33,885 nt of DNA from Pseudomonadota bacterium (GTDB lineage: Bacteria; Pseudomonadota; Gammaproteobacteria; Acidiferrobacterales; Acidiferrobacteraceae), in assembly GCA_021841585.1 (NCBI GenBank), contig JAKBUS010000026.1, positions 1 to 33,885 of the forward strand. The letters are read 5' to 3'. Below are positions 8,039 to 17,149 of the stretch, piece after piece. The notes under the pieces are model-generated. The model made no database searches. It worked only from the letters and a program-made list of their open reading frames with translations, and was not told the origin of the DNA. A program made the position numbers and the translations under genes. Numbering within the stretch: position 1 is the stretch's first letter; each line of letters starts with the position of its first letter.

Positions 8039-8896
8039 ATGGCGGTTGATGCCCGATGTCGGGTGAGGCGGGCGGTCGCGCGGGTCCTCGGTCTTGCCTG
8101 TGTCTTGTTTCTTACCGGGTGCGCGACGGCCAATGGGCCAGACCCGCTCGCGCCCATGAATCGCCGCTTCTACGCCTTCAATAGCGCGACCGACCGGTTG
8201 ATCATGAGTCCAGTGGCGCGCGCGTACAAGACCGTGACCCCAAAGCCGCTACGCGCCTCGCTCACCAACTTTTTTCACAACGTGGCCTATCCGGATGTCA
8301 TCGTGAACGACTTCCTGCAGGGGCGGCTTGGGCAGGGCGTCGACGACATCGGCCGCTTCGTCGTCAACAGTACCATCGGGCTCTTCGGTCTTTTCGACGT
8401 CGCGACCCCGCTCGGGCTCAAGGCCCATGTCGAGGATGCCGGGCTCACCCTCGGGCGCTGGGGTGTGGGCCGTGGCCCTTATCTCGTGTTGCCGTTTGTG
8501 GGCCCCGATACCCTGCGCAATACCCCGAGCCTAGTGATGGGGATATTCACGAATGTCTTGTATTACGTCGGCGCGCCCGCGGTCACCGTGCCGCTCACGG
8601 TGTTCGATGTCATAAACGCGCGCGCCAATGCCAGCGCCTCGCTGCGTTATGTGCGCGAAAACGCCGTCGACAAATATGTCTTTACGCGGGATGCCTATCT
8701 TCAGCACCGAAACTACCTGCAAGATGGCGGCCATCTGCCACTGAAGGCGGTCGAGCAGATGATGATGCCGCCGGGGCCGGCCCCGGCGCCGCCCGATCCC
8801 CCGCCGCTTGCCGATCCTGCGCCCCGGCCGCGGGTGGTGGTGACGATCCCTGGGCGGCCGGATGTTGCTATCCGCCCGCCGGTGCCGGCCGGATAG
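8039..8896 (+). CDS. mlaA: MlaA/VacJ family outer-membrane lipoprotein
   Basis: MlaA is an outer-membrane lipoprotein that removes mislocalised phospholipid from the outer leaflet and hands it to MlaC. This 285-residue protein has a lipobox, LTGC, with the lipidated cysteine at 28. The core family blocks are DPLAPMNRRFYAFN, PLRASLTNFFHNVAYPDVIVNDFLQG, GRFVVNSTIGLFGLFDVAT and GRGPYLVLPFVGPDTLRN. The last 45 or so residues form a proline-rich tail that ordinary MlaA proteins often lack. No strong ribosome binding site is seen; the start was chosen because it gives a complete lipoprotein signal. It follows hpnM directly, with hpnA 16 bases downstream. No MlaFEDB transporter genes are present in the window. 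Confidence 0.92.
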   Translation: MAVDARCRVRRAVARVLGLACVLFLTGCATANGPDPLAPMNRRFYAFNSATDRLIMSPVARAYKTVTPKPLRASLTNFFHNVAYPDVIVNDFLQGRLGQGVDDIGRFVVNSTIGLFGLFDVATPLGLKAHVEDAGLTLGRWGVGRGPYLVLPFVGPDTLRNTPSLVMGIFTNVLYYVGAPAVTVPLTVFDVINARANASASLRYVRENAVDKYVFTRDAYLQHRNYLQDGGHLPLKAVEQMMMPPGPAPAPPDPPPLADPAPRPRVVVTIPGRPDVAIRPPVPAG

Positions 8897-8912
8897 CGGT
8901 CGAGGAGGGGTG

Positions 8913-9917
8913 ATGAGGACATTGGTGACGGGTGCATCGGGATTTGTCGGATCGGCGGTGGCGCGTGCTTTGTTGGCCGCCGGCCATGAGGTGCGCGTCG
9001 TGGTGCGCAAGACCAGCGCCCTTGCCAATATCGCCGATCTGCCGGTGGAGCGCGTCGAGGGCGATCTGCTCGAGCCAGCCTCGCTGCGCGGCATCATGGC
9101 TGGCTGCGATGCGCTTTTTCATGTGGCGGCGGATTACCGGCTGTGGGTCCCGGATCGGGAGGCCATGTTCCGGGCGAATGTCGAGGGTACGCGCGCGCTC
9201 ATGGAGGAGGCCTTGACGGCTGGGGTGAAGCGCGTGGTCTACACCAGCAGCGTAGCGACCCTGGGGTCGGTACCGGGGGGTGTCGCCGACGAACGTACGC
9301 CCGTCGGCTATGGCGACATGATCGGCCCCTACAAGCAGTCGAAGTTTCGCGCCGAGGAGGAGGTGCATCGCCTGATCCGCCTCGGCCTGCCGGCGGTGAT
9401 CGTAAACCCCTCGACGCCCGTGGGTCCGCGCGACATAAAGCCCACGCCGACCGGGCGTCTCGTGCGCGATGCCGCGCGCGGACGCATCCCGGCCTACGTC
9501 GATACCGGCCTCAATATCGTGCATGTCGATGACGTGGCGCAAGGCCACCTGCTCGCCTACGCCCACGGCCGCATAGGCGAGCGCTACATCCTCGGTGGGG
9601 ACAATCTGACGCTCGCGGCGATCTTGACGCTCATTGCGCGCATCGCCGGCCGCCGGCCGCCATCGGTGCGCCTGTCGCGTCATTGGCTGTGGCCGGTGGC
9701 GCTGGCCTCGCAGGCCTACGCGCGCGTGTACAAGTCGGCGACGCCGCTCGTCACCTGGGATGAGCTGCGCATGGCCTCCAAGCACATGTTCTTCGATTCC
9801 GCGAAGGCCCGCGCCGAACTCGGCTACCACCCGCGTCCCGCGGAGGAGGCGCTGGCCGATGCCGTGGCGTGGTTTCTCGCGAGCGGACACGCCGGCGAGC
9901 CCCTGAGCGCACGATGA
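8913..9917 (+). CDS. hpnA: Hopanoid-associated NAD-dependent sugar epimerase HpnA
   Basis: HpnA is an extended short-chain dehydrogenase/epimerase found in hopanoid clusters; its substrate is unproven. The 334-residue protein has the Rossmann nucleotide motif TGASGFVG at 6-13, the TSS of the active site at 111-113 and the Tyr140/Lys144 pair in YKQSK. The start at 8913 lies two bases after AGGAGGGG, giving a strong ribosome binding site; an in-frame extension upstream overlaps mlaA and is not believed. The stop codon overlaps the start of hpnI (ATGA), so the two are translationally coupled. HpnA may prepare or modify the sugar used by HpnI or HpnB (inference). Confidence 0.94.
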   Translation: MRTLVTGASGFVGSAVARALLAAGHEVRVVVRKTSALANIADLPVERVEGDLLEPASLRGIMAGCDALFHVAADYRLWVPDREAMFRANVEGTRALMEEALTAGVKRVVYTSSVATLGSVPGGVADERTPVGYGDMIGPYKQSKFRAEEEVHRLIRLGLPAVIVNPSTPVGPRDIKPTPTGRLVRDAARGRIPAYVDTGLNIVHVDDVAQGHLLAYAHGRIGERYILGGDNLTLAAILTLIARIAGRRPPSVRLSRHWLWPVALASQAYARVYKSATPLVTWDELRMASKHMFFDSAKARAELGYHPRPAEEALADAVAWFLASGHAGEPLSAR

Positions 9918-11041
9918 CCGGCTGGATCATGATCGTAGCGCCGGTCGCCGCGATCCTCGGGCTTGCGGTCCTGATCGCACAGGTCCTGGCCCTGGGGGCG
10001 TGGCCGGCACGCGAGCCGCAGCCCGCGCGGCTACCGCCGATCTCGGTCTTGAAGCCCCTGTATGGCGAGGGCCCTGGACTCTATGAGTGCCTGCGATCGT
10101 TTTGCGTCCAGGACTACCCATCCTATGAAGTCGTATTCGGGGTGCAGGATGCGCAGGATCCGGCGATCGCGGTCGTGCGCCGCCTGCAGGCGGAGTTTCC
10201 GGGGCGCGTCCTTACGCTCGTCATCGATCCCGCGCGCCGCGGCGGCAACGCCAAGATCGATAATCTGGCGAATCTGATGGCGGCGGTGCATCACGACATC
10301 CTGGTACTGGCGGATGCCGATATCCTCGTGGGCCCGCATTATCTGCGCCGCCTTGCGGGTCCAGTGCAGGATCCGCGGGTCGGTATCGTGACCTGCCTGT
10401 ACCGGGGCTCCGCGGCGCCCGGGCTGTGGTCGCGTCTCGGTGCGCTTTTCATCCAGGATTGGTTCGTGCCCCAGGTGCTGTTGGCCCATGCCCTCGGCTC
10501 CGCGGACTTCGCGTTTGGGGCCACGATCGCGCTGCGCCGTCCGGTGCTGGAGGCGTGCGGCGGATTCGAGGCGCTGGGCTCGCAGCTTGCCGATGACTAC
10601 GCGCTCGGGGCGCGTACGCGGGCGCTCGGGTGGCGCACGGTCCTGTCGTCCTATTACGTCGATACCGTGGTCTGTGAACCGCGTCTGCGCGACCTCGCCG
10701 CTCATCAACTGCGGTGGTTGCGGACCATACGCCTCATCAATCCGTGGGGCTATTACTTCTCGGGCGTGACCTTCGGATTGCCGTTGGCGGTGATCGCGGC
10801 CGTCGTCTCTGGCCGGGGATCGGTATGGGCTCTTGCGTTTCTGGCCTTAATCACGCGGCTCGTGCTACATTCACGCGCTTGCGGGCGCCTGCAAGCGCCT
10901 CGGCGCTTCGGGCTCGTTCCCCTGGCGGATGCCTTGCTTTGTGGACTGTGGGTCCTTGGGCTCGTGGGGCGCAAGGTCAGGTGGCAGGGCGCGACTTTGG
11001 CCGTGGGCCACGATGGGAGCATTAAAGCGAATCGGGAGTAA
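9914..11041 (+). CDS. hpnI: Hopanoid glycosyltransferase HpnI
   Basis: HpnI is a ceramide-glucosyltransferase-like (GT21) enzyme. Published work on Burkholderia has it adding an N-acetylglucosamine unit to bacteriohopanetetrol, the first step to the cyclitol-ether headgroup. The 375-residue protein has an N-terminal helix (about 5-30) and ISVLKPLYGEGPGL at 43-56. The metal-binding DAD is at 134-136, with the catalytic LADDY at 225-229 and HQLRW at 264-268. C-terminal membrane helices start at about 282. The start is the ATG whose last bases overlap the hpnA stop. hpnJ begins five bases after the stop. HpnI, HpnJ and HpnK being contiguous is strong context for the assignment. Confidence 0.94.
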   Translation: MTGWIMIVAPVAAILGLAVLIAQVLALGAWPAREPQPARLPPISVLKPLYGEGPGLYECLRSFCVQDYPSYEVVFGVQDAQDPAIAVVRRLQAEFPGRVLTLVIDPARRGGNAKIDNLANLMAAVHHDILVLADADILVGPHYLRRLAGPVQDPRVGIVTCLYRGSAAPGLWSRLGALFIQDWFVPQVLLAHALGSADFAFGATIALRRPVLEACGGFEALGSQLADDYALGARTRALGWRTVLSSYYVDTVVCEPRLRDLAAHQLRWLRTIRLINPWGYYFSGVTFGLPLAVIAAVVSGRGSVWALAFLALITRLVLHSRACGRLQAPRRFGLVPLADALLCGLWVLGLVGRKVRWQGATLAVGHDGSIKANRE

Positions 11042-11046
11042 GTGTA

Positions 11047-12465
11047 ATGATGAAGACTCTATTTCTGCATCCGCCGTCCTATGAGGGATTTGACGGCGGG
11101 GCTGGATCGCGGTACCAGGCCAAACGGGAGGTGCGCTCTTTCTGGTACCCCACTTGGCTCGCGCAGCCCGCGGCCTTGGTGCCGGGCAGCAAATTGATCG
11201 ATGCGCCGGCGGCAGGCTACAGCCTCGAAGAGGTGTTGCCCATGGCGCAGGGTTACGAGCTCGCGATCTTGCATACGAGCGTGCCGTCGTTTGCCTACGA
11301 CGTACAAGTCGCCGAGGCCTTGAAGAAGGCCTATCCGGACATGAAGATCGGGATGGTCGGCGCCAAGGTGGCGGTGGCCCCCGAGGAGTCCCTCACGGCC
11401 TCGCCCGCTATCGACTTCGTGGCGCGCGAGGACTTCGATTTCACGATCAAGGAGGTCGCCGAGGGCCGCCCCTACGCGGAGATCGATGGACTCACCTTCC
11501 GCGATGAGAAGGGTACGGTCGTGCATACCCCGCATCGGCCGCCGATCGAGGATATGGATCAGCTGCCCTTTGTCACCGAGGTCTATAAGCGGGATCTGCG
11601 CGTCGAGGACTATTTCATTGGTTACCTGAAGCACCCCTACGTCTCCTTCTATACCGGACGGGGATGCAAGTCGCGCTGCACCTTCTGCCTGTGGCCGCAG
11701 ACCGTGGGCGGTCACCGCTATCTCGTGCGCAGCGCCGAGCACGTCGTGGAAGAGGTCAAGCTCATACAGCGGTACTTCCCGCAGGTCGCCGAGGTGTTCT
11801 TCGACGACGATACGTTCACCGACAATGCCCCGCGCGCCGAAGAGATCGCGCGCCGGCTCGGCAAGCTCGGCGTGACCTGGTCTTGCAACGCCAAGGCCAA
11901 TGTGCGCTATGAGACCCTGAAGGTCATGCGCGACAACGGTCTGCGCCTGCTGCTTGTCGGTTATGAGTCGGGCAATCAGAAGATCCTGAACAACGTGAAG
12001 AAGGGCGTGCGCCTCGATATCGCCCGGCAGTTCGCCAAGGATTGCCACAAGCTCGGCATCACCGTGCACGGCACCTTCATTCTCGGGCTCCCGGGGGAGA
12101 CCCGCGAGACCATCGAGGAGACCATACGCTTCGCCAAGGACATCAACCCGCATACCATCCAGGTGTCGCTCGCGGCCCCTTATCCGGGCACCTTCCTGTA
12201 CAAGCAGGCCATAGAGAACGGCTGGCTCCAGGAAGAGAACAGCAAGCACCTCGTCAACGACCGGGGCGTGCAGATGAGCGCGTTAAGCTATCCGCACCTG
12301 AACCACACGGAGATCTATGATTCCGTGGAGTCGTTCTATAAGCAGTTCTATTTCCGGTCGGGAAAGGTCGCCGAGATGCTCGGGGAAATGGTGAAGAGTC
12401 CGCAGATGATGGGGCGGCGTCTGCGCGAAGGGGTCGAGTTCCTGCGGTTTTTCAGGCAGCGCTAA
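11047..12465 (+). CDS. hpnJ: Hopanoid-associated radical SAM protein HpnJ
   Basis: HpnJ is a B12-binding-type radical SAM enzyme implicated in the contraction of BHT-glucosamine to the BHT cyclitol ether. The 472-residue product has an N-terminal region with MKTLFLHPPSYEG and a Rossmann-like cobalamin-binding fold (to about residue 140). The radical SAM barrel follows with Cys207, Cys211 and Cys214 in GRGCKSRCTFCLWPQ, then FFDDDTFTDN, LLLVGYESGNQ and HGTFILGLPGET. GGGAG about ten bases upstream supports the ATG at 11047; a second ATG follows immediately. It sits between hpnI (5-base gap) and hpnK (no gap). Length and motifs match the family well. Confidence 0.95.
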   Translation: MMKTLFLHPPSYEGFDGGAGSRYQAKREVRSFWYPTWLAQPAALVPGSKLIDAPAAGYSLEEVLPMAQGYELAILHTSVPSFAYDVQVAEALKKAYPDMKIGMVGAKVAVAPEESLTASPAIDFVAREDFDFTIKEVAEGRPYAEIDGLTFRDEKGTVVHTPHRPPIEDMDQLPFVTEVYKRDLRVEDYFIGYLKHPYVSFYTGRGCKSRCTFCLWPQTVGGHRYLVRSAEHVVEEVKLIQRYFPQVAEVFFDDDTFTDNAPRAEEIARRLGKLGVTWSCNAKANVRYETLKVMRDNGLRLLLVGYESGNQKILNNVKKGVRLDIARQFAKDCHKLGITVHGTFILGLPGETRETIEETIRFAKDINPHTIQVSLAAPYPGTFLYKQAIENGWLQEENSKHLVNDRGVQMSALSYPHLNHTEIYDSVESFYKQFYFRSGKVAEMLGEMVKSPQMMGRRLREGVEFLRFFRQR

Positions 12466-13320
12466 GTGTCGGGGGCGCCTCGCCGGCTGATCGTCACCGC
12501 CGACGATTTTGGGCTGTCGCCGGCGGTCAATGAGGCGGTCTTGCGCGCCGCGCGCGAGGGGATCTTGACGTGCGCAAGCCTCATGGTCGGCGAGGAGGCG
12601 GCGGACGATGCCGTGGCGCGCGCGCGCCGTCTGCCCTCGTTGCGCGTGGGCCTGCATGTGGTGGTGGCGGACGGCCGGCCGGTGCTGCCCCCGGAACGCA
12701 TCCCCGCCTTGTGCGATCGCCATGGCCGCCTGGATGGCCGGCTGGTGCGTGCCGGAGTGCGGTTTTTCTTCCGGCCATCGGTGGCGCGCCAACTGGAAGA
12801 CGAGATCGCGGCGCAGTTCGCCGCGTTCGCCCGGACCGGCCTTCCTTTGGACCACGTCAATGCCCACAAGCACATGCACCTCCACCCGACGGTCTTGGGG
12901 CTGATCTTGAAGATCGGCCGACGCTACGGGATGCGTGCGGTCAGGCTCCCCTATGAGCCGCCGGTGGCGGTGCGCTCGGCGGGCGGGGCATGGCGCTATG
13001 GCAAGACCATGGGTGTGGTCGGGCTGTGGGCGGGGCTCATGCGCTGGCGGCTTAACCGCGCGGGCCTTGTGCATAACGACAGGGTCCTTGGGCTCCTGGA
13101 ATCCGGGGGCCTGGATGAGGTGGCGGTGCTGGCGCTCCTGCGGCGGCTTCCGCCGGGGGTGACCGAGCTCTACTGTCATCCGGCCACAAGCGATGGGGCC
13201 GCATCGCGCGCCTTGGGCTATCGGCAGGCCGATGAATTGGCGGCCTTGATGAGCGCCGAGGTGGCACGCGCCCTGCGGGAAGGCGGCATCATGAAAGTCG
13301 CCTTCGGCGATCTCGCTTAA
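12466..13320 (+). CDS. hpnK: Hopanoid deacetylase HpnK (YdjC/ChbG family)
   Basis: HpnK removes the acetyl group from BHT-N-acetylglucosamine. The 284-residue protein belongs to the YdjC/ChbG carbohydrate deacetylase family. It has the metal-binding TADDFGLS at 11-18, GLHV with His64, and the histidine-rich HVNAHKHMHLHP at 130-141. The start is a GTG directly abutting the TAA of hpnJ, with no separate ribosome binding site obvious, so translation is probably coupled. The end is 16 bases before hpnN. Together hpnI, hpnJ and hpnK predict that this organism can make glucosaminyl-BHT and BHT cyclitol ether. Confidence 0.93.
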   Translation: MSGAPRRLIVTADDFGLSPAVNEAVLRAAREGILTCASLMVGEEAADDAVARARRLPSLRVGLHVVVADGRPVLPPERIPALCDRHGRLDGRLVRAGVRFFFRPSVARQLEDEIAAQFAAFARTGLPLDHVNAHKHMHLHPTVLGLILKIGRRYGMRAVRLPYEPPVAVRSAGGAWRYGKTMGVVGLWAGLMRWRLNRAGLVHNDRVLGLLESGGLDEVAVLALLRRLPPGVTELYCHPATSDGAASRALGYRQADELAALMSAEVARALREGGIMKVAFGDLA

Positions 13321-13336
13321 GGGAAAGAGAAACGTC

Positions 13337-16003
13337 ATGCGCGACAAGCGCCACAAAGGCAGCATCGACCGGCTCGACCGCGGATATTACGGGGCCCTCA
13401 TCGGTTTGGCCGATTTCTCGCGGCGCCGTGCGTGGTGGGTACTGATCTTCGCGGTCACGCTGAGCCTGGGCTCGCTCGCCTACACGATCACGCATTTTGC
13501 CATCAGCACGGATATGAGCAAGATGCTGTCCCAGGATCTGCCCTTCGAGCGCGCCCAAGAGCGCTTCAACAAGGCCTTCCCGGGGCTCAGCAAGACCTTG
13601 CTTGTGGTCATCCACAGCGACTCGCAGGCGCTCTCGCGCCGCGGCGCCGAGCGCCTGACGCGCTGGCTCAGGCGTCATGGCCAGGGCATTACGCAGGTCA
13701 GCCAGCCCGACGGTGGCCGGTTCTTCGCGCGCGAGGGGTTGTTGTATCTGTCCCAGAAGGCGCTCTGGCGCCTGTCCGATCAGTTGTCGCGGGCGCAGCC
13801 GTTCATGGCAACGCTCGCCGCGCACCCGACCCTGCCGCGCTTCACCTCGCTCCTCAATACCGCGCTCGCGCGCGCGCGCACCTCGGGCAGCGCGCTGCCG
13901 GGCCTTGTGACGGTGCTCGACGGATGGCGTAAGACCCTGCAGGGCCAGGAGCAGGGCCGATATGTGGTGATGCCGTGGGGGAGCCTCATGGGGGTCGCCG
14001 CGCCCGGCGGCGGCACGGCCGGCGACAGTTTCGTGGTGGTAAAGCCCCGTTACGACTACAAGGGGGGCGCGCCGGTCCGTATTGCGTTGCGCAGCGTACG
14101 AGCCGGGGCCCAGGCCCTCGGGCTCGATGCCGCGCATGGCGTCACCGTGCGCATAACCGGATCGGCAGCGCTCGACAATGATCAGGTCAAGACCGTGTCG
14201 CAGAGCGCGGGTCTCGCCACCGGCCTGTCGCTTACCCTGGTACTGGTCATGCTGGTCCTGGGTTTGCGCCGTCCACGCTACGTGGCGATCATCCTCGCGA
14301 CCCTTTTTATGGGTTTGACCTGGACTGCGGCCTTCGCGCTTGTCGCCACCGGGCCCATGAACCTGATCTCGGTGGCGTTTGCGGTGCTGTTCGTGGGGCT
14401 CGGGGTCGATTTCGGGATCCAGTTCTGCATCCGCTATCAGGAGGAGGGCGCGCACGGCGACAACGGCCAGGCGATCTGCGCCACAGCGCGCGGCGTCGGC
14501 AGCGCGCTGAGTCTCGCGGCGGTGGCCGCCGCCATCAGCTTCTACTCCTTCGTGCCGACGAGTTACGCGGGCATTGTCGATCTTGGTATCATTTCCGGCA
14601 CCGGCATGTTCTTTGCGCTCATCGCCAATCTGACCGTGACCCCGGCGCTGCTCACGATCTTCGTCAATGGGAATGCGCAGGGGCGGCCGCGCGGCCGTCT
14701 GCGCGGCCTATTGGCGCGCATCCCGGTGGCGCGCCACCCGCGCGCGATCGTCGTCGGCGCCACGGTGATCGCCGTCGGGCTCGTCCCCATGATCCTCGCG
14801 AGCCGTTTCGACTTCGACCCCATGCATCTCCAGGACCCACATAGCGAGGCGGTGTCGACCTTCGAGTCTCTGCTCAAAAACAGCCGCATCTCGCCCTATC
14901 CCATCGATATCCTGGAGCCCAACCTCCACGCCGCCCAGCACATGGCCGCGCGCCTTACACGCCTGAAGACCGTGGGACGCGTGCTCACGGCTGCGAGTTT
15001 CATTCCCAGCCACCAGAGCGCCAAGCTCGCGGTGATCGCGCAAATGGCCATGGTCGTGCCGCCGTTTTCGATCCATCCTCATCGCGCGCGGCCGCCGTCG
15101 GCGTCGCGCATTCGCGCCTCCCTGCTTGGGCTTCGCCAAGGCCTGAAGGCCTTCGCCGCCGCCCGTGTCCATGGGCGCACGGTCCACGCGGCCCGCGCCC
15201 TGGATGCCGCCCTGGGCTCGTATCTGGCGCGCTTCGGGCATGATCAGGCCGCCCTTCTGGCATTGCAGCGGCGCGTCATCGGGACCCTGCCCTGGCAGCT
15301 TGCAAGCCTCCAGAAGGCGCTAAATGCGCGCCCCGTAACCCTGCGCACCTTGCCCGCCTCCCTGCGCCAGCAATTCATCAGCGCCGATGGGCGCGCGCGG
15401 GTCGAGGTCTTTTCCTCGCTCGATCTCAACCACAATCGGAATATCGCGCGATTTGCCCGTGACGTGGCGCGCGTGGCCCCGGATGCGGTGGGCCCGCCGG
15501 TGTTGCTCGTGCAGGGCGGGCGCGCGGTGGTGAGTGCCTTCAAGGAGGCCACCGCGATCTCCTTTGTGTTGATCACCGTGGTCCTGCTACTGACCTTGCG
15601 GAGCGTGGCCGATGCCTTGACGATCCTGGCCCCGCTAGTATTGGCGGCCATGGCCGCGGTGTCCGTGATGTGGGTGTTCGGCATCTCATTCAATCTCGCC
15701 AATATCATCGTGCTGCCGCTGCTCATAGGTCTGAGCGTGGCGTTTAGCATCTACCTCGTGGTGCGCTGGCGGCGCGGGGTCGGGACCGCGCTCTTGCTCG
15801 ACACCAGCACCTCGGAGGCCGTGGTGTTCAGCGCGCTTACCACCATGAGTTCATTTGGAAGTCTCGCGGTGTCGTCCAATCCGGGGATGGCGGTCCTCGG
15901 GGAGACCTTGTTTATCGCCATGGGCGCGGCGCTCGTTACGATCCTGCTGGTGCTGCCCGCCATCCTGAGCCTGCGGCAGGCCCCCGATGGGCAACATGCC
16001 TGA
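13337..16003 (+). CDS. hpnN: RND-family hopanoid transporter HpnN
   Basis: HpnN is an inner-membrane RND transporter shown in Rhodopseudomonas palustris and Burkholderia to move hopanoids to the outer membrane. The 888-residue protein has two MMPL-type halves. Each has one membrane helix (about 35-53 in the first), a large periplasmic loop, then a bundle of five helices. The first bundle carries GLGVDFGIQFCIRYQEEG with Asp358. The equivalent segment in the second bundle, GLSVAFSIYLVVRWRRG, has Ala802 where proton-relay RND proteins often have Asp. GAAAGAGAAA precedes the ATG. Its end overlaps the start of the first hpnL copy by 17 bases. Confidence 0.93.
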   Translation: MRDKRHKGSIDRLDRGYYGALIGLADFSRRRAWWVLIFAVTLSLGSLAYTITHFAISTDMSKMLSQDLPFERAQERFNKAFPGLSKTLLVVIHSDSQALSRRGAERLTRWLRRHGQGITQVSQPDGGRFFAREGLLYLSQKALWRLSDQLSRAQPFMATLAAHPTLPRFTSLLNTALARARTSGSALPGLVTVLDGWRKTLQGQEQGRYVVMPWGSLMGVAAPGGGTAGDSFVVVKPRYDYKGGAPVRIALRSVRAGAQALGLDAAHGVTVRITGSAALDNDQVKTVSQSAGLATGLSLTLVLVMLVLGLRRPRYVAIILATLFMGLTWTAAFALVATGPMNLISVAFAVLFVGLGVDFGIQFCIRYQEEGAHGDNGQAICATARGVGSALSLAAVAAAISFYSFVPTSYAGIVDLGIISGTGMFFALIANLTVTPALLTIFVNGNAQGRPRGRLRGLLARIPVARHPRAIVVGATVIAVGLVPMILASRFDFDPMHLQDPHSEAVSTFESLLKNSRISPYPIDILEPNLHAAQHMAARLTRLKTVGRVLTAASFIPSHQSAKLAVIAQMAMVVPPFSIHPHRARPPSASRIRASLLGLRQGLKAFAAARVHGRTVHAARALDAALGSYLARFGHDQAALLALQRRVIGTLPWQLASLQKALNARPVTLRTLPASLRQQFISADGRARVEVFSSLDLNHNRNIARFARDVARVAPDAVGPPVLLVQGGRAVVSAFKEATAISFVLITVVLLLTLRSVADALTILAPLVLAAMAAVSVMWVFGISFNLANIIVLPLLIGLSVAFSIYLVVRWRRGVGTALLLDTSTSEAVVFSALTTMSSFGSLAVSSNPGMAVLGETLFIAMGAALVTILLVLPAILSLRQAPDGQHA

Positions 16004-17030
16004 CGTCCGCCGCGCGCCCGCCCAACGCCCGTGGACCGCGGGGGTGTTGGGGATCATGGCGGCCTGCGGCATCGCGCTTACGGCGTGGCTCCTGGAACGC
16101 CTGGGCTGGACGCCGGTCGCGGCGTTTCTGGCGCGCGCGGGCTTCGGCCTCCTGTGGCTCATCCCTTTGCGTTTCGTGGTGGCCGCCACCGAGGTGCGGG
16201 GATGGGGTGCGTTGCTCGGGATCCGGCGGCGTATCCCTTGGCTTTTGCTGCTGTGGCTTGCCATGGTGCGCGATGCCGTCAATACCTTCCTTCCGGTGGC
16301 GCGCGTGGGCGGCGAGCTCGTCGCCATCCGCCTCTTGCGTCTGCGCGGCGTGAACACCAGCACGGCCTCGGCGAGCGTGATCGTCGAGACCAGCGTCACC
16401 CTGGCCCTACAGATCGTCATTACGCTCTGCGGCATCGCCCTGCTACTCCCCGTGACGGGTATCCACGCGTCCTTGCCGGCCTTATTGGGCGGTATCGCGC
16501 TGGCGGCCGTCGTGGTGGCGGTATTCGTGGCGGTTCAGGTGCGCATCGGCCTTGCCGAATTTGCCGACCGCACGCTCGGGCGCGCGCTGCGCGCAGTCGG
16601 CGGCCGGGGGCTGCCGCTGGTCCCAGGCCTCGACCGCAAGGTCATGAGCCTGTATCGGCACCGTATGGTGTTGGCGCGCTGCGCGCTCTGGCAGCTCATG
16701 GGTTTTGCCGGGGGCGCGGCCGAGATCGCGTTGCTCGCGGTGCTGATGCACATCCCGCTCACGCTGGTTCAGGTATTCGTGTTCGAGGCCCTGATCCAGG
16801 CCATCCATAGCGTGGCGTTCGTGGTCCCCGGGGCCCTCGGGGTCCAGGAAGGCGGCTTTGTCGGGCTTGCCATGTTGCTCGGGGTCCCGCCCGATGCGGC
16901 GTTCAGTCTCGCGCTCGGACGGCGGTTGCGTCAGCTGGCCATCGGATTTCCTGTACTCCTGTCCTGGCAATGGCATGAGTGGCGCATTCGGCGCCTTTCG
17001 TCCGCGCAGGCGGCGCCGACCAGCGGTTAG
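15987..17030 (+). CDS. hpnL: HpnL-like integral membrane protein, copy 1
   Basis: This 347-residue protein with about seven or eight membrane helices belongs to the lysylphosphatidylglycerol synthase transmembrane/flippase-like family and matches its hopanoid branch, HpnL. The function is unknown; lipid flipping is a common guess. Recognisable segments are MVRDAVNTFLPVARVGGELVAIRLL, SVIVETSVTLALQ, FEALIQAIHSVAFVVPGALGVQEGG and RRLRQLAIGFPVLLSWQW. The ATG at 15987 lies inside the end of hpnN; a second ATG three codons later is possible. A gap of 119 bases follows before the squalene synthase gene. A clear paralogue lies at 20929-21948. Confidence 0.88.
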   Translation: MGNMPDVRRAPAQRPWTAGVLGIMAACGIALTAWLLERLGWTPVAAFLARAGFGLLWLIPLRFVVAATEVRGWGALLGIRRRIPWLLLLWLAMVRDAVNTFLPVARVGGELVAIRLLRLRGVNTSTASASVIVETSVTLALQIVITLCGIALLLPVTGIHASLPALLGGIALAAVVVAVFVAVQVRIGLAEFADRTLGRALRAVGGRGLPLVPGLDRKVMSLYRHRMVLARCALWQLMGFAGGAAEIALLAVLMHIPLTLVQVFVFEALIQAIHSVAFVVPGALGVQEGGFVGLAMLLGVPPDAAFSLALGRRLRQLAIGFPVLLSWQWHEWRIRRLSSAQAAPTSG

Positions 17031-17043
17031 GGGCGCCAAGCGA

Positions 17044-17073
17044 GTTCAAGAAGATTACACTTTATGTTAAGGT
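17044..17073 (+). promoter_or_regulatory. Possible internal promoter ahead of squalene synthase
   Basis: An AT-richer patch in an otherwise GC-rich gap reads TTCAAG at 17045-17050, 17 bases, then TAAGGT at 17068-17073. The TAAGGT box also occurs in the weak promoter reading ahead of ispH. The match to consensus is poor, but this 119-base gap is the largest one between ispH and hpnG, so an internal promoter here is reasonable. Confidence 0.25.
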
Positions 17074-17149
17074 GCCGACCGCGAGCGCCGAGCGCGCCGG
17101 GCCGCAGCTTGCAGATCGACCAACCGAAGACGCATCAGGGAAAAGGGAT

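Noticed and set aside
11059-12249. 396-codon minus-strand open frame
   Set aside because: It is antisense to hpnJ, which has a complete radical SAM motif set.
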